Below the pieces are notes generated by a model. The model had not been told where the DNA came from, made no database searches, and was given only the letters and a program-made list of their open reading frames with translations. From the NCBI GenBank assembly GCA_964431495.1, contig CAYSJU010000014.1, forward strand, positions 1 to 49,759: a stretch of 49,759 nt of DNA, given 5' to 3'. The stretch's first letter is position 1; each line of letters starts with the position of its first letter. The DNA comes from CAYSJU01 sp964431495 (lineage in GTDB: Bacteria > Omnitrophota > Gorgyraeia > Tantalellales > Tantalellaceae). Of this stretch, positions 17,262 through 25,705 are shown piece after piece. A program made the position numbers and the translations under genes.

Positions 17262-18602
17262 ATGAAAACAAGGATCATACCCGTTGATACGCTCGGGCCA
17301 TGCGATAAAGTATCTCCGCTTGCGGCAAAAAAAGAATCTACTTTCATGTCGGAGGATGAATGCGTTATCCATAAAGTCCATAGGAATGAAATCATAAACG
17401 CCTTATCGTCTAATGCGGGCCTGGTCTTCTTCGAATTAGCCGGGCCGAGAAAAAAAATACATTTTGACCCGGAAAAAATTGCCTGCGGTATTGTGACCTG
17501 CGGCGGGCTCTGTCCCGGGCTCAATGACGTGATACGTTCGATCGTGGTCGAGCTGTCCGCGCGGTACGGCGTTACCAGGATCCTTGGTTTCAGATATGGA
17601 TACGAGGGGCTGGCGAAAAATCCGAAGTTTGAACCGTTCCACTTAACACCCGACAGTGTTGATGGGATACATCAAAGAGGAGGAACCATTCTGTCATCGT
17701 CGAGGGGCCCTGTTCCTGTTGAGGAAATAGCAGGCACACTTGTCGAAAAAGACATAAAAATACTCTTTGCGGTCGGCGGGGACGGCACCATGCACGGGGC
17801 CTCCGAGATAGCGCGTTACATTAAACAAAAGGGCTTGGATATTTCCATAATAGCCGTCCCGAAGACCATAGATAACGATATCAACTATCTGGAAAAGTCT
17901 TTCGGCTTCGAAACAGCCATTGAGGAATCCAAATCGGTGATCGAAGTCGCGCATGAAGAAGCAAAAGGCGCGCCGAACGGCGTGGGTCTTGTAAAGCTCA
18001 TGGGGCGGCGGTCCGGGTTTATCGCGTCTTATGCCACACTTGCCAATAGTAACGTTAATTTTTGTCTTATCCCTGAATTGCCTTTCAGGCTGCATGGCCC
18101 GGGGGGATTCTTTGATGTCCTGAAAAAAAGGCTTGAAAAAAAACATCATGCGGTGATCGTTGTCGCCGAAGGAGCCGGTCAGTACTTAATGAAAACGGAT
18201 CCCTCTAAAGTTGAAACTGACGCCTCTGGGAACATCAGGCTCAATAATATAGGCCGCTTTCTGCAGACTGAGATCGACAAGCACTTCCATGAGAGCAACA
18301 TGGAAGTCAATGTGAAATATATCAACCCCAGCTATATTCTCAGAAGCGTTCCCGCCAACGCCATGGACTCTTCCTACTGCCTGATACTGGGACAGAACGC
18401 GGTCCACGCGGGTATGACAGGAAGGACAAATATGGTCGTGGGCTTCTGGAATCATCATGTCATTCATGTCCCCACCCCCATGGCAGCTGAAAAAAGGCGC
18501 AATGTCAATCCCCGAGGACGTCTATGGAAAACCGTGATGGAATCCACCCTTCAGCCATATTCACTGTTTGAAAATGTTCCAGAATACGAAAGTGAGGCAT
18601 AA
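17262..18602 (+). CDS. ATP-type 6-phosphofructokinase (long, PfkA family)
   Basis: 446 residues, cytoplasmic. It phosphorylates fructose 6-phosphate to the 1,6-bisphosphate in glycolysis. Visible motifs: CGGLCPGLNDVIR (80-92) for the nucleotide/phosphate loop, GGDGT (172-176), PKTIDND (200-206) with the catalytic Asp, and MGRRSGF (247-253) for sugar phosphate. Gly in GGDG predicts ATP use (PPi enzymes have Asp there), while Lys in PKTIDND is shared with the PPi enzymes. This Gly/Lys combination is known from the long ATP-dependent plant/trypanosome-like clade. An N-terminal extension of about 70 residues fits that clade. The Shine-Dalgarno GGAGGG precedes the ATG. Confidence 0.9.
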   Translation: MKTRIIPVDTLGPCDKVSPLAAKKESTFMSEDECVIHKVHRNEIINALSSNAGLVFFELAGPRKKIHFDPEKIACGIVTCGGLCPGLNDVIRSIVVELSARYGVTRILGFRYGYEGLAKNPKFEPFHLTPDSVDGIHQRGGTILSSSRGPVPVEEIAGTLVEKDIKILFAVGGDGTMHGASEIARYIKQKGLDISIIAVPKTIDNDINYLEKSFGFETAIEESKSVIEVAHEEAKGAPNGVGLVKLMGRRSGFIASYATLANSNVNFCLIPELPFRLHGPGGFFDVLKKRLEKKHHAVIVVAEGAGQYLMKTDPSKVETDASGNIRLNNIGRFLQTEIDKHFHESNMEVNVKYINPSYILRSVPANAMDSSYCLILGQNAVHAGMTGRTNMVVGFWNHHVIHVPTPMAAEKRRNVNPRGRLWKTVMESTLQPYSLFENVPEYESEA

Positions 18603-18604
18603 TA

Positions 18605-19039
18605 ATGGACAAAGTGAAAAATAGAAGAAAACGGATATTCGCCAACAAGCTGCACAGGACGATATTCCTGCTCGTCTTTATAGCCGCTCTCCTGCCTACG
18701 GTCATTACCGCGATCTCCATTTACTATCTGACTTTCGAGATCACGGCGGAACAGATCGGGATACCTGAAACTATCGCTTATAACCTGTTCCCCGCCGCCC
18801 GGAAAGTGATCACCATTCTGATCATCGCGACGCCGGCGGTTATCCTGATTATACTGTTCTTTGCCTCTGCCATAACCCATCAGATAATCGGTCCTTTTGA
18901 CAGGATAATAAGGGAGATCGATGAATCCGTGACCGGCGCAAGACGAGGACCGATCACCCTGAGAAAAACCGATAAATTCTGGCCGCTTGTGCACAGGATC
19001 AACAAACTGCTGGATGCCCTCCAGAAAAGCGGGCGTTGA
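18605..19039 (+). CDS. Two-helix membrane protein with HAMP-like segment
   Basis: 144 residues, starting 2 nt after the phosphofructokinase stop. A basic N-terminus leads to TM1 (about 19-44), a short periplasmic loop and TM2 (about 66-90). A HAMP-like linker then follows (ITHQIIGPFDRIIREIDE, ending in KFWPLVHRINKLLDAL). No kinase, cyclase or methyl-accepting domain follows, so this is a stand-alone membrane HAMP-type protein. Its function is unknown. It might be a signalling adaptor, but nothing nearby supports a specific partner. Confidence 0.7.
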   Translation: MDKVKNRRKRIFANKLHRTIFLLVFIAALLPTVITAISIYYLTFEITAEQIGIPETIAYNLFPAARKVITILIIATPAVILIILFFASAITHQIIGPFDRIIREIDESVTGARRGPITLRKTDKFWPLVHRINKLLDALQKSGR

Positions 19040-19137
19040 TAATTCCTGGATGATCAATGTGCATCCGGACGTGAAAAGAGTTTTCAAGATCGCTGGTTTT
19101 GAGGGACAATTAACCCTCCGGTGAATACATCTGGGAA

Positions 19138-19223
19138 TGGTGCGCGAGGCGAGATTTGAACTCGCACAGGATTGCTCCCGCCAGCCCCTCAAGCTGGTGC
19201 GTCTGCCGTTCCGCCACTCGCGC
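19138..19223 (-). tRNA. tRNA-Leu (anticodon GAG)
   Basis: Read on the minus strand, GCGCGAG pairs with CTCGCGC. The anticodon stem CCAGC/GCTGG encloses TTGAGGG (anticodon GAG). A long variable arm (GCGGGAGCAATCCTGT region) marks a class II tRNA, and the T-arm holds GAGTTCAAATCTC. CCA is encoded. It reads CUC and CUU leucine codons. Confidence 0.93.
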
Positions 19224-19247
19224 AATATTTTGGATAATAACTGTTCT

Positions 19248-19276
19248 ATTTTATTTCATGACCGATTTTTCGTCAA
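19248..19276 (-). promoter_or_regulatory. Promoter of tRNA-Leu, overlapping sirtuin stop
   Basis: On the minus strand TTGACG (complement of 19271-19276), 17 nt, TAAAAT (complement of 19248-19253). It lies inside the last codons of the sirtuin gene and 24 nt before the mature tRNA. Confidence 0.6.
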
Positions 19277-20045
19277 GCCTGTATTGCTTCCATATCCTTT
19301 CCATCGCTTCTGCCGCGCCCAGCGGTAATTTTATGTTCACCATATCTGATATAATCGTATCCGAAGGGTTGATCTCAACGGTGGAACGGTTCATATATTC
19401 AGCCTCTAACATCGGACGGCTTATGTAAGGGAAGACGCTGCTTGTCCCTATCGAAAAATATATATCAAAGCCCCTGCTGAGCTCGTCTTTCAAAAGCTGC
19501 ATTTTATCGATCGGTAATAACTCCCCGAAAAAGACCACATCGGGGCGGACGGTATTACCGCATTTTTCGCACACGGGCGGGATGGTTATCTCGCTGTAAT
19601 CGTTGACTGTCCTGTGCCATCCGCATGCCGCACAGACCAGCCTGTGCATGTTCCCGTGTATATCTATCACATTGCGTGAACCCGCCGCCTGATGGAACCC
19701 GTCGATGTTCTGGGTCAGCACCCATACCCTTTTAAAATGTCTTTCCATCTCGGCAATGGTCCTGTGCGCGGCATTGAAGGATGCTTCCCGGCATCTCTTT
19801 TCTATCCTGGAAAGATACTTCCAGGTAACCTCGGGCCTCTCTTTTATCATCTCCCCGGCAAGGGCCATCTCTATGGGGATGCCGTCCTCTGTGAACTTAT
19901 CATTATAGAGCCCCCCTATTCCCCTGTAGGTCGGCAATCCCGAATCCGCGGAGACCCCGGCGCCGGTTATGAAAAAGATACTGCTGCATCTTTTCAGGAG
20001 CCCGGCGATCTTCTTGATCTTTTTATGGTTTTGAGTATCTTCCAT
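19251..20045 (-). CDS. NAD-dependent protein deacylase, SIR2 family
   Basis: 264 residues. It removes acyl groups from lysine using NAD. The NAD-binding motif GAGVSADSGLPTYRG spans 28-42, TQNID is at 111-115 and the catalytic His is at 130 (HGNMH). A zinc site is formed by Cys138, Cys141, Cys159 and Cys162. The class III signature Y-x-x-R that makes SirT5-like enzymes desuccinylases is not evident, so deacetylation is more likely. It is the last gene of the minus-strand run beginning with glycerol kinase, 12 nt after the TPR membrane protein. Many metabolic enzymes are acetylated, but a link to glycerol use is only positional. Confidence 0.9.
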   Translation of the reverse strand: MEDTQNHKKIKKIAGLLKRCSSIFFITGAGVSADSGLPTYRGIGGLYNDKFTEDGIPIEMALAGEMIKERPEVTWKYLSRIEKRCREASFNAAHRTIAEMERHFKRVWVLTQNIDGFHQAAGSRNVIDIHGNMHRLVCAACGWHRTVNDYSEITIPPVCEKCGNTVRPDVVFFGELLPIDKMQLLKDELSRGFDIYFSIGTSSVFPYISRPMLEAEYMNRSTVEINPSDTIISDMVNIKLPLGAAEAMERIWKQYRLDEKSVMK

Positions 20046-20057
20046 GCCCTTTTATTA

Positions 20058-21806
20058 TCACTTCAGTCTTGCCAGCATATTCCGGATCTCAGGCTGGTCC
20101 GGCTTTATGCGTAACGACCGCGAAAAAGCGCCCTTCGCTTCCGTCCTTTTCCCGAGGCGAAGGTATATCTTGCCTTTGACGTTCAACGCGGACGCGTGCT
20201 GCGGGTTCAGTTCAATGGCTTTATTTATCTCCTCAAGCGCCTTATCATTCCTTCCCATATTGGCATATGCCACGCCCAGGTTAAAATGGGAATTCGCGTG
20301 TTTTGGGCTTATCTCAACTGCCTTTAACAGCACCTGTTCCGCCTTGCCGTGCTCGCCCATCTCAATATAGATATAACCCAGATTCGCGTATGCCTCGGTC
20401 TGGCCCGGCGCTATTTTCAGGGCCTTCAAATAACAAGGCACGGCTTTGTCGAACTCGTTTCTCCCAGCGTAAATATTACCGAGGTTTATATAAACACGTG
20501 GTGTCTGTGAATAGGGCAATATGCTTTTATACAGTGTTTCATCGTCCTTCCATTCCATGTTCTTCCGGTATGTTAAGGTCCCGAGTATCGCTCCCGCGGA
20601 AAGGGTTATGAATAAGAACAAAAAAACTTTGTTTCTCCCCCCTGTTTTGCGGCTCTGCAGGAGATCCCACAGGACCAGATTCACCAGAAAGAACAAGCCC
20701 GCGCATGGCAGATACAGCCAGTGGACGGCAATAAAAGCGTTCACTGGGTACAGGTTAAGCACCGGCAGGAGCCCGATAAAAAACCAGGCCAGACCGAAAA
20801 ACTTGAGCTTGCTCCTTTTCCAGAAAAGGATAAAGAGAAGCAAAACGAGAACTATGCCGATAACCGCCATAAGGGTGGGAACTTCCATGATAGACCCTGA
20901 TCCAGCAAGGTGCGTTTCCATGTGAAAGCCCACAGGGTAGAACAGAAACCTGAAATATAAAAAAACCGCTTTGCACGCCGTGAGCGCTCTGACATAAAAA
21001 GGCAGAGCAGGTAAAGAAAGCGTAGAAAACGCGGTCTTTGAAAAATCAAGGACCGTGGCACGCGTCAGCAGATAACTGGCGAGGACCACAAAGAAAGGAA
21101 CAGTTAAAAGCCACTTCCCTTTTCCGCGCGTCCCGGTATCATCCGCAACTGAAAACAGATAAAGCGCGATCAGGAAAGGGGTCACCAGGGCGACCTCTTT
21201 CGACAAAAGGGCCAGCGCAAAAGAAATCAATGAGACAAAATACAGTAAAATGTTTCTCCTGTTTCGCATGTAAACAATGAAACAGATAATAGAACAGAGG
21301 ACGAAAACAGAATACAAGGGGTCTGCCCTGCCCGCTATGTATGTCACGGCCTGTGTCTGGACGGGATGAGCGCTGAAAAAAAGCGCGGTGGCGAACGCGA
21401 TGAACACGTTGCGCGATATCAGGAATATAAGAAAAAAAACGAGCACCGAACAGGCCGCGTGCAGAAATATATTGGTAAGATGGAAAACAAAAGGCTTCCC
21501 GCCGCCAGTCACGTAATTGAACATGTTCAACAGGGAATATACCGGTCTATAAAAATTGTTCCTCGCGCCGCTCGAATGCGCCACATTGCGGGTCAACACT
21601 TCGCGGCAGTGGGAAAAGTCGTGTATGAACGGGTTTTGGACTATAAAGATATTATCGTCCCAGACGAACTCGTTTGTCAGGGAACCGGCGTAGAAAGAGA
21701 ACGTGACCGCGATAAGTATGATCGACAGGAGTACAAAACTCAAGTTCCCTGTTCTGGCTCCTGATAACGGCATTGTATGATCCCTTAGATCCTTTTCTGC
21801 ACCCAT
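20058..21806 (-). CDS. TMTC-like multi-pass membrane protein with C-terminal TPRs
   Basis: 582 residues (571 if the ATG at 21773 is used, which has AAGGG upstream and avoids the 22-bp overlap with the preceding gene). The first loop has FVWDDNIFIVQNP, the acidic DD motif of GT-C type O-mannosyltransferases such as TMTC1-4. Next come NFYRPVYSLLNM and HPVQTQAVTYIAGRADPLY, also typical. About 10 transmembrane helices follow, then four TPR repeats (residues ~430-580, for example PRVYINLGNIYAGRNEFDKA). The family transfers mannose or other sugars from lipid carriers in eukaryotes. Bacterial homologues are mostly uncharacterised and may glycosylate exported proteins. The gene sits in the glpK run without an obvious metabolic link. 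Confidence 0.8.
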   Translation of the reverse strand: MGAEKDLRDHTMPLSGARTGNLSFVLLSIILIAVTFSFYAGSLTNEFVWDDNIFIVQNPFIHDFSHCREVLTRNVAHSSGARNNFYRPVYSLLNMFNYVTGGGKPFVFHLTNIFLHAACSVLVFFLIFLISRNVFIAFATALFFSAHPVQTQAVTYIAGRADPLYSVFVLCSIICFIVYMRNRRNILLYFVSLISFALALLSKEVALVTPFLIALYLFSVADDTGTRGKGKWLLTVPFFVVLASYLLTRATVLDFSKTAFSTLSLPALPFYVRALTACKAVFLYFRFLFYPVGFHMETHLAGSGSIMEVPTLMAVIGIVLVLLLFILFWKRSKLKFFGLAWFFIGLLPVLNLYPVNAFIAVHWLYLPCAGLFFLVNLVLWDLLQSRKTGGRNKVFLFLFITLSAGAILGTLTYRKNMEWKDDETLYKSILPYSQTPRVYINLGNIYAGRNEFDKAVPCYLKALKIAPGQTEAYANLGYIYIEMGEHGKAEQVLLKAVEISPKHANSHFNLGVAYANMGRNDKALEEINKAIELNPQHASALNVKGKIYLRLGKRTEAKGAFSRSLRIKPDQPEIRNMLARLK

Positions 21807-22603
21807 CTCAAAATATCCTCAAAAACCTTCTCTTTTCCCAGTTCTATTGACAGGGCGTGGCGCATCTCAGGATATTCTATTATGATCTTGTCCGGGGTCT
21901 TGAGCCTTTTAAAGATGCTTCTGCTCGCTTTGGGGCTTACCAGAAGCTCATCGCCCGCCAGAAGGAACAATACGCCTGTTGGGATCCGTCCCCGGAAAAT
22001 CATGCAGCGTATCTGGACCATGCCGATATTAAACAATAATTTTGATGTGCCCGTCCGGTGCTCCCTGGGATCCCTGTCGATCATTTCCTGGTATCCGCGA
22101 TCCCTGGTGCACATCTCCGAGGTGAACGGGAGATTAAACTGTTTTCCGGGATCGTATAAAAGGGATGCGAGCATCTTGATGTAATCCAGCACGGTAAATT
22201 TTAATCTGCTCATAAAGGCGGGTGAAATACATACCAGGCCGTCAAAAAGTCCGGGATACATTATCGCCGCGATAAATGAAATAAGAGCTCCCATGCTCTC
22301 ACCGAGAATAAAGATCTTTTTTCCCGGGCTTTCTTCTGAAATAATCTCGCAAAGGCGTTTTATGTCCTCAAAGTAGGTCCTGAAAGAATCTATATGACCC
22401 CTCGGGCCTTGTGTCTCGCCGAATCCTTTGAGATCTATCGCGTAAGAGGAAACATTTTTCCCCAGAAAAAAGTCCGTCATGCATTCCCATCTTCCACTTT
22501 GAGCGGCCAGGCCATGCACCAGCAATAAGACGGCCCTCTCATCTGTAGCTTTCCATTTCCTGTACAGTATACCTGTCTTGTCATCCTTTTTTATCGGTTG
22601 CAT
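21785..22603 (-). CDS. Alpha/beta hydrolase, monoacylglycerol-lipase-like
   Basis: 272 residues. The nucleophile elbow GESMG places Ser103, with acid Asp218 (LLAGDELLVS) and base His249 (EMRHALS). HGLAAQSGRWE (30-40) forms the oxyanion region. This arrangement, with DLKGFGETQGPRGHIDSF, closely follows monoacylglycerol lipases and lysophospholipases (PldB/YtpA type). No signal peptide is present, so it acts in the cytoplasm. It starts 33 nt after glpK with its own GAGGGGAG Shine-Dalgarno. I infer that it could free glycerol from monoacylglycerol for the neighbouring kinase, but the substrate is unproven. Confidence 0.82.
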   Translation of the reverse strand: MQPIKKDDKTGILYRKWKATDERAVLLLVHGLAAQSGRWECMTDFFLGKNVSSYAIDLKGFGETQGPRGHIDSFRTYFEDIKRLCEIISEESPGKKIFILGESMGALISFIAAIMYPGLFDGLVCISPAFMSRLKFTVLDYIKMLASLLYDPGKQFNLPFTSEMCTRDRGYQEMIDRDPREHRTGTSKLLFNIGMVQIRCMIFRGRIPTGVLFLLAGDELLVSPKASRSIFKRLKTPDKIIIEYPEMRHALSIELGKEKVFEDILRWVQKRI

Positions 22604-22636
22604 CGTGACTCCCCTCTGAAGAACGGACGGCCTGCG

Positions 22637-24136
22637 CTATCCATGCTTTTCAAGCTGCGTAAAGTGCCTGGCCGCCTTGACGGCCCTTTTCCAGGTGCTG
22701 ATCATTTTTTTTCGTTTCGCGCTATCAAGGTCAGGCTGAAAACTTTTTGCCATTCGCCAGTTCTTTTCAATGTCTTTTTTGCTTTTCCAGTAGCCGGTGT
22801 GAAGTCCCGCGAGATACGCGGCGCCCAGCGCGGTTGTCTCGGGAATGGCGGAACGGATGACCGGGATCCCGAGTATATCCGCCTGAAACTGCATCAGGAA
22901 ATAGTTAACGGAAGCGCCGCCGTCAACCTTAAGTGATTTTATTTTATGTCCCACATCCTCCTCCAGCGCTTTAAAAAGATCGGAGGATTGGAATGCGATG
23001 CTCTCCAAAGCCGCCCGTGTTATATGCGCGGGTGTGGTCCCCCTGGTTATCCCTACAATGATACCACGGGCATCTGGGTCCCAGTATGGCGCTCCAAGGC
23101 CCACAAAAGCGGGCACAAAATAAACTCCCCCTGAATCAGGCACAGAAAGCGCCAGTTTTTCCGAATGGGCAGCGGTCTTCAGTATCTTTTGCTCATCGCG
23201 CAGCCACTTGACAACCGCTCCGGCTATAAAAACAGAGCCCTCCAGAGCGTATTCCATACCATCGCCTATATCCCAGGCAACGGTGGTCAAAAGCCTGTGT
23301 TTGGAAAAAACCGGCTTCTTGCCGGTGTTGACAAGCATGAAACAACCCGTTCCGTAAGTATTTTTCACGCTGCCTACCTTAAAACAGGCCTGGCCGAAAA
23401 GCGCCGCCTGCTGATCCCCGGCAACACCGCAAATCGGTATTTCTTTTCCGAACATACTCTTTTTCGTTATACCGAACAGTCCGCTTGAAGGCCTTACGGC
23501 CGGCAGCATCGCGGCTGGTATGTCAAAAATACCGAGAAGCTCTTTATCCCACTTGCCGGTCTTTATGTTAAAAAGAAGTGTCCTGGAAGCATTGGTCACG
23601 TCAGTAACATGCTCCCCCGTAAGATTAAAGATAAGCCAGGAATCCACCGTGCCAAAACAGATCTCGCCGTTCTCCGCGCGTTCATACAGACCGGGAATGT
23701 TCTCCAGCAGCCATTTGATCTTGGTGCCGGAAAAGTACGGGTCCAGGATCAGGCCGGTCTTTTTCTGTATGACCCGGTCAATTCCACGTTCCGCGAGCTT
23801 TTTACAGATCTCGGCCGTCCTCCTGCACTGCCAGACTATGGCGTTACACACCGGTTTTCCGGTATCTCTTTCCCAGAGGACCACTGTCTCTCTTTGATTT
23901 GTAATGCCGATACCAGAGATCTGCCCGGAAGTTATGGAAGCCTTTTTCAGCGCCTTCCGCGCCACGGACAGCTGGCTTTCCCATATCTCCACCGCATTAT
24001 GCTCCACCCACCCGGGCCTGGGAAATATCTGGGTGAATTCTTTCTGGTGGCTGGAAACGATGTTCCCCTCGTGGTTAAAGACGATCGCCCGGGAACTTGT
24101 CGTCCCCTGGTCCAGCGCGAGTATGTATTTTTTCAT
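22637..24136 (-). CDS. glpK: Glycerol kinase
   Basis: 499 residues, the normal length for GlpK. It phosphorylates glycerol to sn-glycerol 3-phosphate with ATP. It begins ALDQGTTSSRAIVFNHEG, the FGGY-family phosphate-1 loop. GITNQRETVVLWERDTGKP, W-Q-C-R-R, GAPYWDPDARG and the C-terminal D-G-G-A-S motif (VDGGASVNYFLMQFQADILG) complete the signature. GGAGGG lies 5 nt before the ATG. It is the first gene of the minus-strand run (hydrolase, TMTC-like protein, sirtuin) and divergent from the dehydrogenase operon. The promoter overlaps that of the operon. Confidence 0.97.
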   Translation of the reverse strand: MKKYILALDQGTTSSRAIVFNHEGNIVSSHQKEFTQIFPRPGWVEHNAVEIWESQLSVARKALKKASITSGQISGIGITNQRETVVLWERDTGKPVCNAIVWQCRRTAEICKKLAERGIDRVIQKKTGLILDPYFSGTKIKWLLENIPGLYERAENGEICFGTVDSWLIFNLTGEHVTDVTNASRTLLFNIKTGKWDKELLGIFDIPAAMLPAVRPSSGLFGITKKSMFGKEIPICGVAGDQQAALFGQACFKVGSVKNTYGTGCFMLVNTGKKPVFSKHRLLTTVAWDIGDGMEYALEGSVFIAGAVVKWLRDEQKILKTAAHSEKLALSVPDSGGVYFVPAFVGLGAPYWDPDARGIIVGITRGTTPAHITRAALESIAFQSSDLFKALEEDVGHKIKSLKVDGGASVNYFLMQFQADILGIPVIRSAIPETTALGAAYLAGLHTGYWKSKKDIEKNWRMAKSFQPDLDSAKRKKMISTWKRAVKAARHFTQLEKHG

Positions 24137-24167
24137 GGCATCCCTCCGTAAAATCTGTAAATTCTTT

Positions 24168-24195
24168 TTGACAGCGCTTTTTTTAGAATTATACT
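24168..24195 (+). promoter_or_regulatory. Promoter of the glycerol dehydrogenase operon
   Basis: TTGACA (24168-24173), 16 nt, TATACT (24190-24195). The -10 box occupies almost the same bases as the -10 of the opposite glpK promoter. Confidence 0.65.
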
Positions 24196-24216
24196 TTAAT
24201 TATAGCTTAATGTCAT
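24188..24216 (-). promoter_or_regulatory. Promoter of glpK
   Basis: On the minus strand ATGACA (complement of 24211-24216), 17 nt, TATAAT (complement of 24188-24193). The -35 box lies inside one of the two direct repeats. Confidence 0.65.
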
Positions 24217-24230
24217 ACGGCTTAATGTCA
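24205..24230. promoter_or_regulatory. Paired 11-bp direct repeats, candidate operator
   Basis: GCTTAATGTCA occurs at 24205-24215 and again at 24220-24230, a 15-bp period. The first copy covers the glpK -35 box, and both overlap the start region of the opposite transcript. A regulator bound here could shut both promoters. No GlpR/GlpP gene is present in the window. Confidence 0.5.
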
Positions 24231-24241
24231 AGATATAGAAA

Positions 24242-25705
24242 ATGAAACCAAAATTCGATGTTATCATAATAGGCGCCGGCGTTGTCGGCGCTGCCATCGC
24301 GAGAGAGCTCTCCCGGTACCGCCTGAAAACCGCTGTCCTTGATAAAGAGGCGGACGTCTCTTTCGGGACCAGCAAGGCGAACTCCGGCATCATCCACAGC
24401 GGTTTCCATGCAGAACCCGGCACGCTGAAGGCCAGCCTCTGCATAAAAGGCGGCCGCTCTTTTGACCGTCTCTACGAGGAACTGGAGTTCCCTTTTGAAC
24501 GCAGGGGTGAACTGATGGTCGCCTTTACGGATGAGGAAGTCCGCATACTCCAGTCCTTCTACCAGCAGGGAAAGAAAAATCATGTCCCGTACCTGGAACT
24601 CCTGGGCCGCGAACGCACCATGGAGATGGAGCCCCACCTGAGCCCTGATATCATGGGCTCCCTGCATGCCCCTACCGCGGGCATAATCTGTCCCTATGAA
24701 TACTGTTTCGCGCTTATCGAGAACGCGATGCGGAACGGGGTCGAGGTCTTCACGGGCGAAAAGGTTACTGTTATCAGCAAGAAAAAAAGGCGGTTCTTTG
24801 AGATCGAAACGGAAAAAGAGAGCAGGTTCTCATGCTGCTTTGTAATAAACGCGGCCGGCCTTTACGCCGATGATATTGCTGCGTCGGTCGGCATTACTGA
24901 TTTCAAGATACTGCCGCGAAAAGGAGAGGAATATCTCCTGGACAGGAGGGTCGGGACCCTTGTAAAAAGGGTGCTCTTCCCTATCCCCACGAAAACATCC
25001 AAGGGAATGCTGGTTATACCAACGGTCGAGGGGCCTGTCATGGTGGGGCCGACTGCCGTTGATATTGACAGGAAAAATGATTTCAGCACCACCCGCGCAG
25101 GTTTGAAGACAGTCTTTGAGCACGCCCAGAAGATGGTCCCTTCCGTCAGAACCTCTGATATTATCACCTCCTTTGTGGGCATCAGGCCCGTGGCCACGGG
25201 AAACGATTTTATTATCGGCAAAACCAAGGTGGATGGGTTTATCAATGCCGCGGGCATACAGTCCCCCGGACTTACCGCGTCACCGGCCATCGCTGAAATG
25301 GTCCGTGATGTGCTGCTTCAGGAAGGCCTCAAGATGGAGGTAAAGCCTGATTTCGATCCGAAGAGAAGATCCATACCCCGGGCCAGAAAACTCGTTGAAC
25401 GGAGGGAATACAAAAAATTAGAAGAGATCGCTGAAAGCGATAAAGAATATTCTAATCTGGTCTGCCGCTGTGAAAATGTCACAGAGGCGGAGATCGTCGC
25501 GGCGATCAGGAAGGGGCACGTGACCCTGGACGCCATAAAGTTCGCGACCAGGGCTGAGACCGGCCGCTGTCAGGGAGGCTTCTGCACTTCAAGGATAATG
25601 AAGATCATAGAGAGAGAAACAGGCATACCCCTGGATAAGATCACCAAGAAAGGCCCTGGATCCGAGATCTTACCGTTCCAGCTCAAGAAAGGAGAAAACA
25701 AGTGA
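24242..25705 (+). CDS. FAD-dependent glycerol-3-phosphate dehydrogenase (type II, GlpA-like)
   Basis: 487 residues. It oxidises sn-glycerol 3-phosphate to dihydroxyacetone phosphate. The N-terminal FAD fold starts IIGAGVVGAAIARELSRY (about 9-26), followed by FGTSKANSGIIHSGFH, the characteristic DAO-family segment. The C-terminal ~90 residues form a BFD-like [2Fe-2S] domain with CRCENVTEAE and ETGRCQGGFC, giving four cysteines. This fits the anaerobic GlpA-type or Thermotoga/Clostridium-like enzyme rather than aerobic GlpD. The Shine-Dalgarno is poor (AGATATAGAAA). The stop overlaps the start of the next gene by 4 bp (GTGA), showing tight coupling. Confidence 0.93.
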   Translation: MKPKFDVIIIGAGVVGAAIARELSRYRLKTAVLDKEADVSFGTSKANSGIIHSGFHAEPGTLKASLCIKGGRSFDRLYEELEFPFERRGELMVAFTDEEVRILQSFYQQGKKNHVPYLELLGRERTMEMEPHLSPDIMGSLHAPTAGIICPYEYCFALIENAMRNGVEVFTGEKVTVISKKKRRFFEIETEKESRFSCCFVINAAGLYADDIAASVGITDFKILPRKGEEYLLDRRVGTLVKRVLFPIPTKTSKGMLVIPTVEGPVMVGPTAVDIDRKNDFSTTRAGLKTVFEHAQKMVPSVRTSDIITSFVGIRPVATGNDFIIGKTKVDGFINAAGIQSPGLTASPAIAEMVRDVLLQEGLKMEVKPDFDPKRRSIPRARKLVERREYKKLEEIAESDKEYSNLVCRCENVTEAEIVAAIRKGHVTLDAIKFATRAETGRCQGGFCTSRIMKIIERETGIPLDKITKKGPGSEILPFQLKKGENK

